From: an uncultured Clostridia bacterium
Lineage (GTDB): Bacteria; Bacillota; Clostridia; Lachnospirales; Lachnospiraceae
Direction: 5' to 3'
Length of the DNA: 64,000 nt
NCBI GenBank assembly: GCA_937895705.1
Contig: CALBKM010000043.1
Location: 1-64,000, forward strand
A program made the translations under genes and the position numbers. Shown here one piece after another: positions 26,327 to 33,724 of this stretch (positions are counted from its first letter, which is position 1; every line of letters starts with the position of its first letter). The notes below the pieces were generated by a model that was not told where the DNA came from, ran no database searches, and saw nothing but the letters and a program-made list of their open reading frames with translations.

Positions 26327-26971
26327 ATGTTATTTGAAAAGCTCATTGCTAAGAAGGTTGCGGCCTTTGAAACCGAACTGATCCAAAAATATTACCTGGA
26401 AGTGGAAAACATGTACCAAAAAATGAGGGGTTGGCGCCACGACTACCGTCACCACATCCAGACCATGAAAGTACATATGGTAAACGGAGAGATTGACGAA
26501 ATCGCCGCTTATCTGGACATGCTGGATGATGATTTGACCAACGTGGAAACCGTCATCAAAACCGGCAACCGTATGGCAGACGCCATCTTAAACAGCAAGC
26601 TTTCCCTTGCTGCCCAAAAAGAAATCACGGTAAAGACAGAGGCCAACATTCCGGTTTCTCTTACCGTGTCGGAACTGGACCTTTGCACGGTCATCGGCAA
26701 CCTCCTTGACAACGCCATGGATGCCTGCATGGAACTTCCCGTATCGGAACGTCTCATTCGTATTTATATGGAGATGAAAGGGAACTACCTCTACCTCTCC
26801 GTTCTCAACACCGCCGGCGGCAAGAAAAAGAAGAATTACCATACCACCAAAGGCGAAGGCCACGGATTCGGCCTTACCCGTATTGATATGATTGTTAAGA
26901 AGTACGGCGGCTATATTACCAGAGCCTCGGAAGACGGAGCATTTTCTACAGAAGTATTGCTACCGCAGTAA
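26327..26971 (+). CDS. GHKL-family sensor kinase lacking membrane domain
   Basis: A 214-residue kinase. A leading helix of about 30 residues is followed by WRHDYRHHIQTMK, the H-box with the phospho-accepting His, and the GHKL ATPase with N-box NLLDNAMDAC and G-box GHGFGLTRID. Relatives of the AgrC/VirS class normally have five to seven membrane helices in front; none is present here, so the protein is cytoplasmic or needs a partner to sense. TAAGAGG precedes ATG. It is coupled to the LytTR regulator and lies before the ABC exporter pair. Confidence 0.88.
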   Translation: MLFEKLIAKKVAAFETELIQKYYLEVENMYQKMRGWRHDYRHHIQTMKVHMVNGEIDEIAAYLDMLDDDLTNVETVIKTGNRMADAILNSKLSLAAQKEITVKTEANIPVSLTVSELDLCTVIGNLLDNAMDACMELPVSERLIRIYMEMKGNYLYLSVLNTAGGKKKKNYHTTKGEGHGFGLTRIDMIVKKYGGYITRASEDGAFSTEVLLPQ

Positions 26972-26984
26972 ACATCAAAAAAGT

Positions 26985-27020
26985 GCATTTGACATCAAAT
27001 TTTTGCATTTGACAACAAAT
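26985..27020 (+). promoter_or_regulatory. Candidate LytTR operator (direct repeat, period 20)
   Basis: GCATTTGACATCAAAT (26985-27000) and GCATTTGACAACAAAT (27005-27020) are near-identical 16-mers repeated with a 20-base period. Each is also nearly palindromic. They end just before the -35 position of the next promoter, as LytTR activator sites usually do. Confidence 0.6.
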
Positions 27021-27021
27021 C

Positions 27022-27050
27022 GCACTTTTTCTTTTTGTATTTGGTATAGT
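27022..27050 (+). promoter_or_regulatory. Promoter of the ABC exporter operon
   Basis: -10 TATAGT (27045-27050) with a poor -35 GCACTT (27022-27027) at 17 bases. The poor -35 fits an activator-dependent promoter. Confidence 0.6.
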
Positions 27051-27134
27051 AAGGTCAAGTTCAGCACACGCCTGATGCAAATACATACCGGCAGAACGAA
27101 AGAAACACTTCTGCCGACTTAACGGAGGGAAATC

Positions 27135-28967
27135 ATGAAACAAACCAAAGAAACAAAAAAGAAAGAGAAAAAATATTCCAAAATCGGCAGTCTTGCCTGG
27201 GCATTAAAAAAACTCTGGCGGCTGGATCGATGGTTTGTCTTTTTCATGTTTGCGGTGGTACCCATCGCCGTAGTACAGCCACTGCTAAATTCCTTCTTTT
27301 CCAAAGAACTGATTGACCGCATCGGAGGCGGTGCAACCTTTTCGGAGCTGTGCCAGTTCACTGTAAGCTTTTTACTGCCCCTTGTTTTTCTGGAACTGTT
27401 GCGGGGCTTTATCAATTCCAGATGCAGAGCCAGACAATACTATCCAACTTCGATTTATCAGACGGAAATGGGACATATCTATCACTACGAAACCGACTTT
27501 GAAAACACGGAAAAGCAGGAATACCGGAAAATCCATGAATATGCCTCCGGCGACTCCCGTCAGGGTAACTGTGCTTTAGAATTTCTTTGGCTGGATTTAA
27601 GTGAAGCATTGATTCATTTCCTCGGTATTTTCACCTACGCTTCACTCCTCATTGTACTGAATCCGATTATCTTCGCCGTGGTTGCAGTGGTATCCGTGCT
27701 GTCCTACTTTACCACCCGATGGCAGCCGACCTATTTCGAGAAAAACAAACACCACTGGGAGAAGGAGGTTCGGAAAAGAAACTACTTACGCAGCCTTTCC
27801 GAAAACTTCTCCATGGCAAAGGATATTAAGCTGTACAACTTAGAAGGCTGGCTGGACAAAATGATGCGTGATTACCAAAGCTACCTTCTCATGTGGAACA
27901 AGCGCTGTACCTTAAGAGGTCTGTTTGCTTCTATTCTTGCGGGACTGATGACCTTTGTACAAAACGTTGTGGCATACGTCGTGTTAATCGGACTGCTCCT
28001 TGCTGGGAAAATTACGGTAGGTGAATTTGTGTTTTACTTCGGTCTCACCAGCAGCATTGCAGGCTTTTTACAGGGCATCATTACCAGCGTTGCAAAACTG
28101 AATACCAGAGCCGAAAAGATTGCCTACTATCGTGACTTCTACAACTATCCGAACACCTTTAACCACGGGGAAGGGTGTCCTCTTCCGACCGGTCCGGTGA
28201 CCATCGAGTTAAAGGATGTACACTACCGCTACGACGGTGCGGAAAAAGATACCATAAACGGCCTGAACCTGACCATTTCCGCCGGAGAAAGTTTGGCTCT
28301 TGTAGGTATGAACGGTGCCGGAAAGACCACGCTCATCAAGCTGATTTGCGGTCTGTACGCGCCGACCTCCGGTGAGATTTTGGTAAACGGAAAACACATC
28401 AACGAATATAACATTGAGGAATACTACTCCATGATTTCCGCAGTATTCCAGGACATTAAAACCATTGCCTTCTCCATGTTTGAGTTTGTGGCAAGTGTGG
28501 ACCTTACCCGTCCTACCGCAAGAGAAGATGCCGTTGCAGCCATGAAGCTTGCGGGGATTTACGAAAAAATCGAAAAGTTACCGAACGGTATCGATACTCA
28601 CTTAATGAAGGGGATTCACGATGACAGCGTAGACCTCTCCGGCGGTGAAATGCAAAAGCTGGTGTTGGCAAGAGCCATCTACAAAAACGGTTCTATCTTA
28701 ATCCTTGACGAACCGACCGCAGCCTTAGACCCGATTGCGGAAAACAACTTATATTTACGTTACAGAGAATTAACCGAAGGAAAGACTTCTATCTATATTT
28801 CCCACCGTTTTGCCTCCACCCGCTTCTGTGACCGTATCATTTTACTGGAAGACGGTGTGATTTCGGAGTCCGGTACCCATGAGGAGCTGATGACCGCAGA
28901 CGGCAAATACGCAGAAATGTTCAATGTGCAAAGCAAATACTATAAGGAGGGCGAAGTCCATGCATAA
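27135..28967 (+). CDS. ABC exporter half-transporter, subunit 1
   Basis: A 610-residue type-I exporter half: a Lys-rich leader, a membrane domain of about six helices (residues 30-330) and a nucleotide-binding domain with Walker A GMNGAGKTTLIK near residue 391, signature LSGGEMQK near 501 and Walker B ILILDEPTAALDP near 523, followed by the H-loop SHRFAS. Both ATP-site halves look catalytic. The next gene encodes the partner; the pair probably works as a heterodimer exporting a peptide or drug. CGGAGGG precedes ATG 27135. It is controlled by a direct-repeat promoter next to a LytTR/GHKL pair. Confidence 0.9.
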   Translation: MKQTKETKKKEKKYSKIGSLAWALKKLWRLDRWFVFFMFAVVPIAVVQPLLNSFFSKELIDRIGGGATFSELCQFTVSFLLPLVFLELLRGFINSRCRARQYYPTSIYQTEMGHIYHYETDFENTEKQEYRKIHEYASGDSRQGNCALEFLWLDLSEALIHFLGIFTYASLLIVLNPIIFAVVAVVSVLSYFTTRWQPTYFEKNKHHWEKEVRKRNYLRSLSENFSMAKDIKLYNLEGWLDKMMRDYQSYLLMWNKRCTLRGLFASILAGLMTFVQNVVAYVVLIGLLLAGKITVGEFVFYFGLTSSIAGFLQGIITSVAKLNTRAEKIAYYRDFYNYPNTFNHGEGCPLPTGPVTIELKDVHYRYDGAEKDTINGLNLTISAGESLALVGMNGAGKTTLIKLICGLYAPTSGEILVNGKHINEYNIEEYYSMISAVFQDIKTIAFSMFEFVASVDLTRPTAREDAVAAMKLAGIYEKIEKLPNGIDTHLMKGIHDDSVDLSGGEMQKLVLARAIYKNGSILILDEPTAALDPIAENNLYLRYRELTEGKTSIYISHRFASTRFCDRIILLEDGVISESGTHEELMTADGKYAEMFNVQSKYYKEGEVHA

Positions 28968-30762
28968 TTACAAAACCACAAGACGGGCGTTTAAGCTGTA
29001 TCATTCCTACAATCCGCACTACTTTCCGCTTCGCCTGTTCCAGATCCTTTTTACCAACCTGACACCGTTTTTTACCCTTTGGATGTCAGCGGAAATTGTT
29101 ACCGCATTATACGAAAAGAAAACCAGGGAAGAACTGTTCCTATTGGTATCCATCGCCTTATGCGGAGCTCTGTTTATTCACATCATGGGCGCGCTTTTGG
29201 GAAGATGTGTGGACAATGCACAAAAACAACTGGAAAACAACGAGGCCGCAGCATTTAACAAAAAGACACTTTCCTTGGATTATGACAAGCTGGAGAATCC
29301 GGAGATTCGTCACCTGCGGCGCAAAATCATAGAAAACAGCTGGATTAACTACTACGGTGTCAAAAACATGTGCATGTGTATAGAAAACATTGCAACCTAC
29401 TTAATCAACATCCTGTATTGTATAATTCTATTTGCGGAGATGGTATCCTTAATTCTTCGTCTCTCCTTTGATATTCGCGGCATTCTGCTCCTTGTCGCCA
29501 TGGTTGTCTGTATCATTCTTACAGTAATGATACAGTCCCGTTGTGGCAAAAAGCAGGCAGAAACCTGGAATCTCGGCGGAGACTTAATGCTCCGGGAAAA
29601 CCGCCTTGCCGGCGGCTACAGTCAGTCCGGCATGGACAGTCGTTTTTACAAGCAACAGGCCATTGTAGAAGAAATTGACAAAAGTCTGGCAAAAGAACAC
29701 AAAACACTTTACAGCAAACTCAACCACATTGACTTTTTGCTTCGCGTTCCGATTTTTCTGTCCACGAAAGCCTCGGAGCTTTGCTCCTATCTCATCATCG
29801 GCTTATACTGCACCTTGGGGGCCTTCCCGGTAGGCAGTGTCATTAAGTATGTAGGATATCTCAGCATCCTGACCAACAACATTGCCGGCTTATTTTATAA
29901 CTTAGGTGCATTAAAAACCAACGAACAGTTCCTTGAAACTTACTTAGAGTACTTCGATATCCAAAACGACATGTACCAGGGTAGCCTGTCCGTGGAAAAG
30001 CGCAGCGACAAGCAGTTTGACATCGAATTTAAGAATGTCAGCTTCCGCTACTCAGGTTCCGAAGACTTTGCCTTAAAGGACATTAACTTAAACTTAAAGG
30101 TAGGCGAGCGCCTTGCGGTGGTAGGACAAAACGGCAGCGGAAAAACCACCTTTATCAAACTTCTCTGCCGTCTCTACGACCCGACGGAGGGAGAAATCCA
30201 CATGAACGATTTCAATGTCCGCAAATACGATTACAGACAGTATCTGGACTTATTCTCCGTGGTATTCCAGGACTACAACCTTCTGGCAATGCCGCTTGGA
30301 AATAATGTCGCATCCGCCGAAAAATGGGATGCAATAAAGGCGGAACAAATGTTATACGAGGTAGGCTTCGGCGAACGCTACGAAGAAATGCCGAAGAAGT
30401 TAGAAACCTCCCTCTATAAAGACTTCGATGAAGAAGGCGTCAACATTTCCGGCGGTGAAGCCCAGAAAATCGCTTTGGCAAGAGCCCTTTACAAGGACGC
30501 TCCGTTCATCATCTTAGACGAACCGACCGCGGCACTTGACCCAATTGCGGAAGCGGAGATCTACTCCAAATTCGATGAAATCGTTGGAGACAAAACCGCC
30601 ATCTACATCAGCCACCGCCTCTCCTCCTGCCGCTTCTGCGATAAGATTGCGGTATTTGATCAGGGCCGGATTGTACAGGTAGGAACCCACGAAGAACTGT
30701 TAGAAAACACCAGCGGTAAATACTATGAGCTTTGGAATGCCCAGGCATCCTACTATGCGTAA
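28960..30762 (+). CDS. ABC exporter half-transporter, subunit 2
   Basis: A 600-residue homologue of the preceding half-transporter, with the same domain order: membrane domain then nucleotide-binding domain with Walker A GQNGSGKTTFIK near residue 389, signature ISGGEAQK and Walker B FIILDEPTAALDP. Start ATG 28960 overlaps the upstream stop codon by 8 bases and has AGGAGGGCG upstream, so expression is coupled. Identity to subunit 1 is low outside the nucleotide-binding domain, supporting a heterodimer. No peptidase domain is present, so a peptide substrate would need separate maturation or none. Confidence 0.9.
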   Translation: MHNYKTTRRAFKLYHSYNPHYFPLRLFQILFTNLTPFFTLWMSAEIVTALYEKKTREELFLLVSIALCGALFIHIMGALLGRCVDNAQKQLENNEAAAFNKKTLSLDYDKLENPEIRHLRRKIIENSWINYYGVKNMCMCIENIATYLINILYCIILFAEMVSLILRLSFDIRGILLLVAMVVCIILTVMIQSRCGKKQAETWNLGGDLMLRENRLAGGYSQSGMDSRFYKQQAIVEEIDKSLAKEHKTLYSKLNHIDFLLRVPIFLSTKASELCSYLIIGLYCTLGAFPVGSVIKYVGYLSILTNNIAGLFYNLGALKTNEQFLETYLEYFDIQNDMYQGSLSVEKRSDKQFDIEFKNVSFRYSGSEDFALKDINLNLKVGERLAVVGQNGSGKTTFIKLLCRLYDPTEGEIHMNDFNVRKYDYRQYLDLFSVVFQDYNLLAMPLGNNVASAEKWDAIKAEQMLYEVGFGERYEEMPKKLETSLYKDFDEEGVNISGGEAQKIALARALYKDAPFIILDEPTAALDPIAEAEIYSKFDEIVGDKTAIYISHRLSSCRFCDKIAVFDQGRIVQVGTHEELLENTSGKYYELWNAQASYYA

Positions 30763-30822
30763 AAGGAACTCGCGATGCCTCGCGAAGCAACAAGATATGA
30801 CTCGCGAAGCAACGAGCTAAGA

Positions 30823-30888
30823 ATAAGAACGCGAAGAAAGACCGACGAGAACCGCAGGTTCTTGCAAGGTCTTTTTTCGTGTTCTTAT
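30823..30888 (+). terminator. Long hairpin after the ABC exporter operon
   Basis: Two 21-base arms (30823-30843 and 30868-30888) pair fully allowing two G-T pairs, with an inner AGAACC/GGTTCT stem. A run of six T's lies inside the second arm. It probably terminates the exporter transcript, but is far larger than usual. Confidence 0.55.
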
Positions 30889-31027
30889 CGCGGCGACTGC
30901 CGCGGGCTAACGGTCACGCAGGGACCGTTAGACTCAGCTCGTGTTGTGGTCTCTGTTCTTATCGGCGACTGCCGCGGGCTAACGGTCACGCAGGGACCGT
31001 TAGACTCAGCTCGGTGTTGTGGTTTCT
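30881..31027. repeat. Tandem duplication of a 74-base unit with internal hairpin
   Basis: The block from GTTCTTATCG to TTGTGGTCTCT occurs twice in a row with period 74; the second copy lacks one CG pair and carries an extra G. Each copy contains CTAACGGTC and GACCGTTAG, a perfect 9-bp stem (first copy 30907-30931), and ends TTAGACTCAGCTCG. Confidence 0.85.
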
Positions 31028-31144
31028 TTCGTTCATCCTCATTCTATAACCTCCCGTTATACCGTTCCGACAACTTCTTTTTGATACATACCTTCATAAA
31101 AACAATATTTCCCCTCTTTTTTTATATTTTTTCCCATTTTCCCC

Positions 31145-31173
31145 TTGCTTTCTCATCGCGCCTCTGTTATAAT
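31145..31173 (+). promoter_or_regulatory. Promoter of lysR and the downstream membrane gene
   Basis: TTGCTT (31145-31150), 17 bases, TATAAT (31168-31173), with a 106-base leader that folds into two small hairpins. Confidence 0.75.
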
Positions 31174-31279
31174 TAAAATGCATATTATGTTTTCGTATTA
31201 TTCCTTTTAGTTATATCTAAAAGTATATTTTTAGTCCCTTCTTTTCAAGCTTCGGGGACTTACAAATGAAGGAGGGAAT

Positions 31280-32197
31280 ATGGAAGTCGAATCCGCATTA
31301 TCCTCCTACCGTATTTTCAACGCTGTAGCGGAAGCCGGAAACCTTTCCAAAGCCGCAAAGGAACTCTTTATCAGCCAGCCTGCCATAAGTAAAGCGGTCA
31401 GTAAGTTGGAACAGAGCCTTTCGGTTAAGCTTTTCACCCGTAACTCCCGCGGCGTTAAATTGACGGAGGAGGGTGCCCTGCTGTATGAGTACACCTGCTC
31501 TGCGTTCGAGTCTTTGCGTCAGGGAGAAGAAAGCATCCGGAAGATACACTCTCTCGGCATGGGTCATATCAAAATCGGAGTCAGTACAACGCTTTGTAAA
31601 TACCTGCTGCTCCCTTATCTACAGAACTTTATGGAAACCTTTCCCCATGTCAAGTTAAGTATTGAGTGTCACCCCACATCCGAAACCTTGGCACTCCTCG
31701 AAGACGGAAAACTTGACATCGGGTTAATCGGGAAACCGTCCAGGTCCCGTAGCATGGATTTCTTTCCGTTAAAAAAAATCCAGGACACCTTTGTCGCAAG
31801 TCCCTCCTATCTTGCCAACCTTGCGGAGCGGGAACCCGGACTTGCCAAGGACTCCCCGGTATTTCTTCAGCGGGCCAATCTGATGCTGTTAGACATGAAC
31901 AATGTCACACGGTTGCATCTGGAGAACTTTTTTTCCGAACACGACCTGCACATGAGCCAGACCTTAGAAGTCAGCAACATGGATCTTCTGATTGAGTTTT
32001 CTAAAATCGGTCTCGGTGTGGGATGTGTTATCCGTGAGTTTGTGGAAAACGAATTGACTGAGGGTTCTCTGGTAGAACTTCCTCATCCTTACCCGCTTAC
32101 AAAACGCACCGTCGGCTTTGCTTATAACAAAATTGCCGCACAAAGTGATTCCGTAAAACGGTTCATTGACTTTTACAAAGGAGAATCAAACGAATGA
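31280..32197 (+). CDS. LysR-family transcriptional regulator
   Basis: A 305-residue regulator. The N-terminal winged helix-turn-helix (residues about 8-66) reads FNAVAEAGNLSKAAKELFISQPAISKAVSKLEQ (34 residues) followed by FTRNSRGVKLTEEG, and the C-terminal effector domain of the periplasmic-binding fold follows. AAGGAGGG precedes ATG. Its stop codon overlaps the start of the next gene (ATGA), so it is translationally coupled to a membrane protein with a 5'-nucleotidase-like domain, which is unusual: LysR genes are more often divergent from their targets. Effector unknown. Confidence 0.9.
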   Translation: MEVESALSSYRIFNAVAEAGNLSKAAKELFISQPAISKAVSKLEQSLSVKLFTRNSRGVKLTEEGALLYEYTCSAFESLRQGEESIRKIHSLGMGHIKIGVSTTLCKYLLLPYLQNFMETFPHVKLSIECHPTSETLALLEDGKLDIGLIGKPSRSRSMDFFPLKKIQDTFVASPSYLANLAEREPGLAKDSPVFLQRANLMLLDMNNVTRLHLENFFSEHDLHMSQTLEVSNMDLLIEFSKIGLGVGCVIREFVENELTEGSLVELPHPYPLTKRTVGFAYNKIAAQSDSVKRFIDFYKGESNE

Positions 32198-33216
32198 TGA
32201 ACAAATTGACACGCTTTGTCCGATACCGGGCAAAACTCTTTCGTCGAAAAATCAAACATCGCATCTATCGCCTCCTTGTTGACATCCACGAAGGCGAGAT
32301 TCGCTTCTCTTTCTTTTATATTGTGTGTACCTTGTTTTTCTTATTTTTATGTGTGGGATGTTTTTTCCGCACAAGTTCCGAAAAAACGACTGTCACGACC
32401 GATTCCGTATTCGGCAGCGAACTGACTCATGCGTTACGTCATTCCGCACGCAACAGCCGAAGCGCAGAACCGGTTGCCGATATTACATTGTTCCTCCTTC
32501 CCGACACGGAAGACGACAATGAGCTGTCCTCTTTTCTTGATTCCCCACTCTACGGATTTTATCTGACCGGAAAAGAAGTCTCCTATTTACCGGAGTTTTA
32601 CGCTTCTCTTTCCGAGTCTTTCGTAGGGGGAACCCCTTACATCGGCGGACTGTCCTTTTCCTGTAATCCGAAACGTTTGCTTTATAACCGTGCTACAGAC
32701 ATTACCCTTCTCACAAAAGAAGGTTCCCATGTTCCGCTTTCCGACGACACTTTATATTACGTAGTCGGAACAGAATCGGTATTTACCATGTTCCATTATT
32801 TGTCGGAACGCACCTTCCATCTGTTGCACATTCAGCCGAAAGATGCCAACGGTTTTCCTATTTCGGACTACTCCAGCCGTTTCCTGCACGGTGCGGACGG
32901 AGTGCAAACCGTATCCGATGTATACGGATCCTATCTTTTACAGAATCCTTCCGAGCCAAGGGTACAAAATGCCGGCGAAGTGTTCTTTTGCAACTCGCTG
33001 AATACTTTTGCACTGTTTACCCAGCTTAATGTCGCAGGATACTTTTTAGTAGGATGCACCTTACTCTTTGTTACATTGGCTGCCATAATACGGCCTCACT
33101 TACACCGTATTATAATATGGTTCCGTCTCTTCCTATTCCATCAAAAGAAGCGCGGCAAACTATCCATTCGCAGTCGTATTTACACCGCTCGTTTCGCAAG
33201 GCGGCATGTTGCTTAG
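32194..33216 (+). CDS. Membrane protein with a stand-alone 5'-nucleotidase C-terminal-like domain
   Basis: A 340-residue protein with one membrane helix near residues 40-57 (FFYIVCTLFFLFLCVGCFF) and another near 282-300, and a domain of about 220 residues between them, expected outside the cell. The middle resembles the C-terminal substrate-binding domain of 5'-nucleotidases: YGFYLTGKEVSYL, YIGGLSFSCNP, then RATDITLLTKEG and LSDDTLYYVVGTE. The metallophosphatase half that does the chemistry is missing, so it may sense or bind rather than cut. Basic tails at both ends are cytoplasmic. Its start overlaps the lysR stop. Confidence 0.65.
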   Translation: MMNKLTRFVRYRAKLFRRKIKHRIYRLLVDIHEGEIRFSFFYIVCTLFFLFLCVGCFFRTSSEKTTVTTDSVFGSELTHALRHSARNSRSAEPVADITLFLLPDTEDDNELSSFLDSPLYGFYLTGKEVSYLPEFYASLSESFVGGTPYIGGLSFSCNPKRLLYNRATDITLLTKEGSHVPLSDDTLYYVVGTESVFTMFHYLSERTFHLLHIQPKDANGFPISDYSSRFLHGADGVQTVSDVYGSYLLQNPSEPRVQNAGEVFFCNSLNTFALFTQLNVAGYFLVGCTLLFVTLAAIIRPHLHRIIIWFRLFLFHQKKRGKLSIRSRIYTARFARRHVA

Positions 33217-33228
33217 AAACCTCCTCGC

Positions 33229-33278
33229 TCTGTCTTTCCGTTCCTGTCAATCTGTGGAACGGAAAGGCAGATTTTTTT
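33229..33278 (+). terminator. Terminator after the lysR operon
   Basis: TCTGTCTTTCCGTTCC pairs with GGAACGGAAAGGCAGA (one mismatch-like G-T), followed by seven T's. Confidence 0.85.
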
Positions 33279-33336
33279 GCCCCCTTTCGATCAAAACGAA
33301 GCGAAAAAATATTTTAAATATTTTTCAAAAAAGATG

Positions 33337-33365
33337 TTGACAGAATCCACTTCATAGGGTATAAT
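33337..33365 (+). promoter_or_regulatory. Consensus promoter of tRNA-Gly
   Basis: TTGACA (33337-33342), 17 bases, TATAAT (33360-33365): a perfect SigA promoter 30 bases before the tRNA. Confidence 0.9.
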
Positions 33366-33395
33366 ACTCCTTGCTTGAAGAAAGCAAAACACCAT

Positions 33396-33467
33396 GCGCA
33401 AGTGGCTCAGTGGTGGAGTATCGCCTTGCCAAGGCGAGGGTCGCGGGTTCGAATCCCGTCTTGCGCT
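33396..33467 (+). tRNA. tRNA-Gly (anticodon GCC)
   Basis: A full cloverleaf: acceptor GCGCAAG/CTTGCGC, D-arm GCTC...GAGT, anticodon stem TCGCC/GGCGA around loop TTGCCAA (anticodon GCC, reads GGC and GGU), and T-arm with GGGTTCGAATCCC. The 3' CCA is not encoded (CTA follows), so it must be added after transcription. It has its own consensus promoter and terminator. Confidence 0.95.
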
Positions 33468-33479
33468 CTAAGAAAAGAA

Positions 33480-33513
33480 CAGGACAGTATCATCGATACT
33501 GTCCTGTTTTTTT
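33480..33513 (+). terminator. Terminator of tRNA-Gly
   Basis: CAGGACAGTAT and ATACTGTCCTG form a perfect 11-bp stem with a 5-base loop (CATCG), followed by seven or eight T's. Confidence 0.9.
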
Positions 33514-33514
33514 C

Positions 33515-33667
33515 GTGAGCGCAAGCGCTCACGCCCCGAGGTTCGAAGTCGTCTTCGTTTCACTGCGGTCTGTCCCAGGACCGACATCCACCGGATGTCG
33601 TGGGACGCTTCGCTCCGGTCCGCCCAAAACCGGCATCCACCGGATGCCGTGGGCCCCGTCTTGCGCT
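33515..33667. repeat. Structured repeats and duplicated tRNA-Gly tail
   Basis: Perfect palindrome GTGAGCG-CAAG-CGCTCAC (33515-33532), then two tandem copies of a two-stem hairpin (33572-33606 and 33622-33654) with compensating base changes, then CCCGTCTTGCGCT (33655-33667), an exact copy of the last 13 bases of tRNA-Gly placed 200 bases after the real ones. No gene is credible here. Confidence 0.8.
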
Positions 33668-33671
33668 TGTA

Positions 33672-33707
33672 AAAAAAAGAATCGGTCAAACGACCGGTTC
33701 TTTTTTT
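33672..33707. terminator. Bidirectional terminator facing the repeat lipoprotein gene
   Basis: CGGTC and GACCG with flanking AAAAAAAGAA and TTCTTTTTTT arms form a long stem with U-tracts in both directions. It should stop the minus-strand lipoprotein transcript, and echoes the tRNA terminator position after the duplicated tRNA tail. Confidence 0.85.
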
Positions 33708-33724
33708 GTAAGCGCACATCTCGT

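Larger units (their letters stand above)
30763..31279. other. Gene-free structured region between the ABC exporter and lysR
   Basis: About 500 bases without a gene. It holds a 13-base direct repeat CTCGCGAAGCAAC at 30779 and 30801 (period 22), a long hairpin (30823-30888), a tandem 74-base duplication (30881-31027), the promoter of lysR (31145-31173) and further small hairpins in its leader, including CTTTTAG/CTAAAAG and AGTCCC/GGGACT ahead of the ribosome site. Confidence 0.7.

Noticed and set aside
30881..31027. Possible CRISPR remnant
   Set aside because: Only two copies in direct tandem, with long units and no unique spacers.
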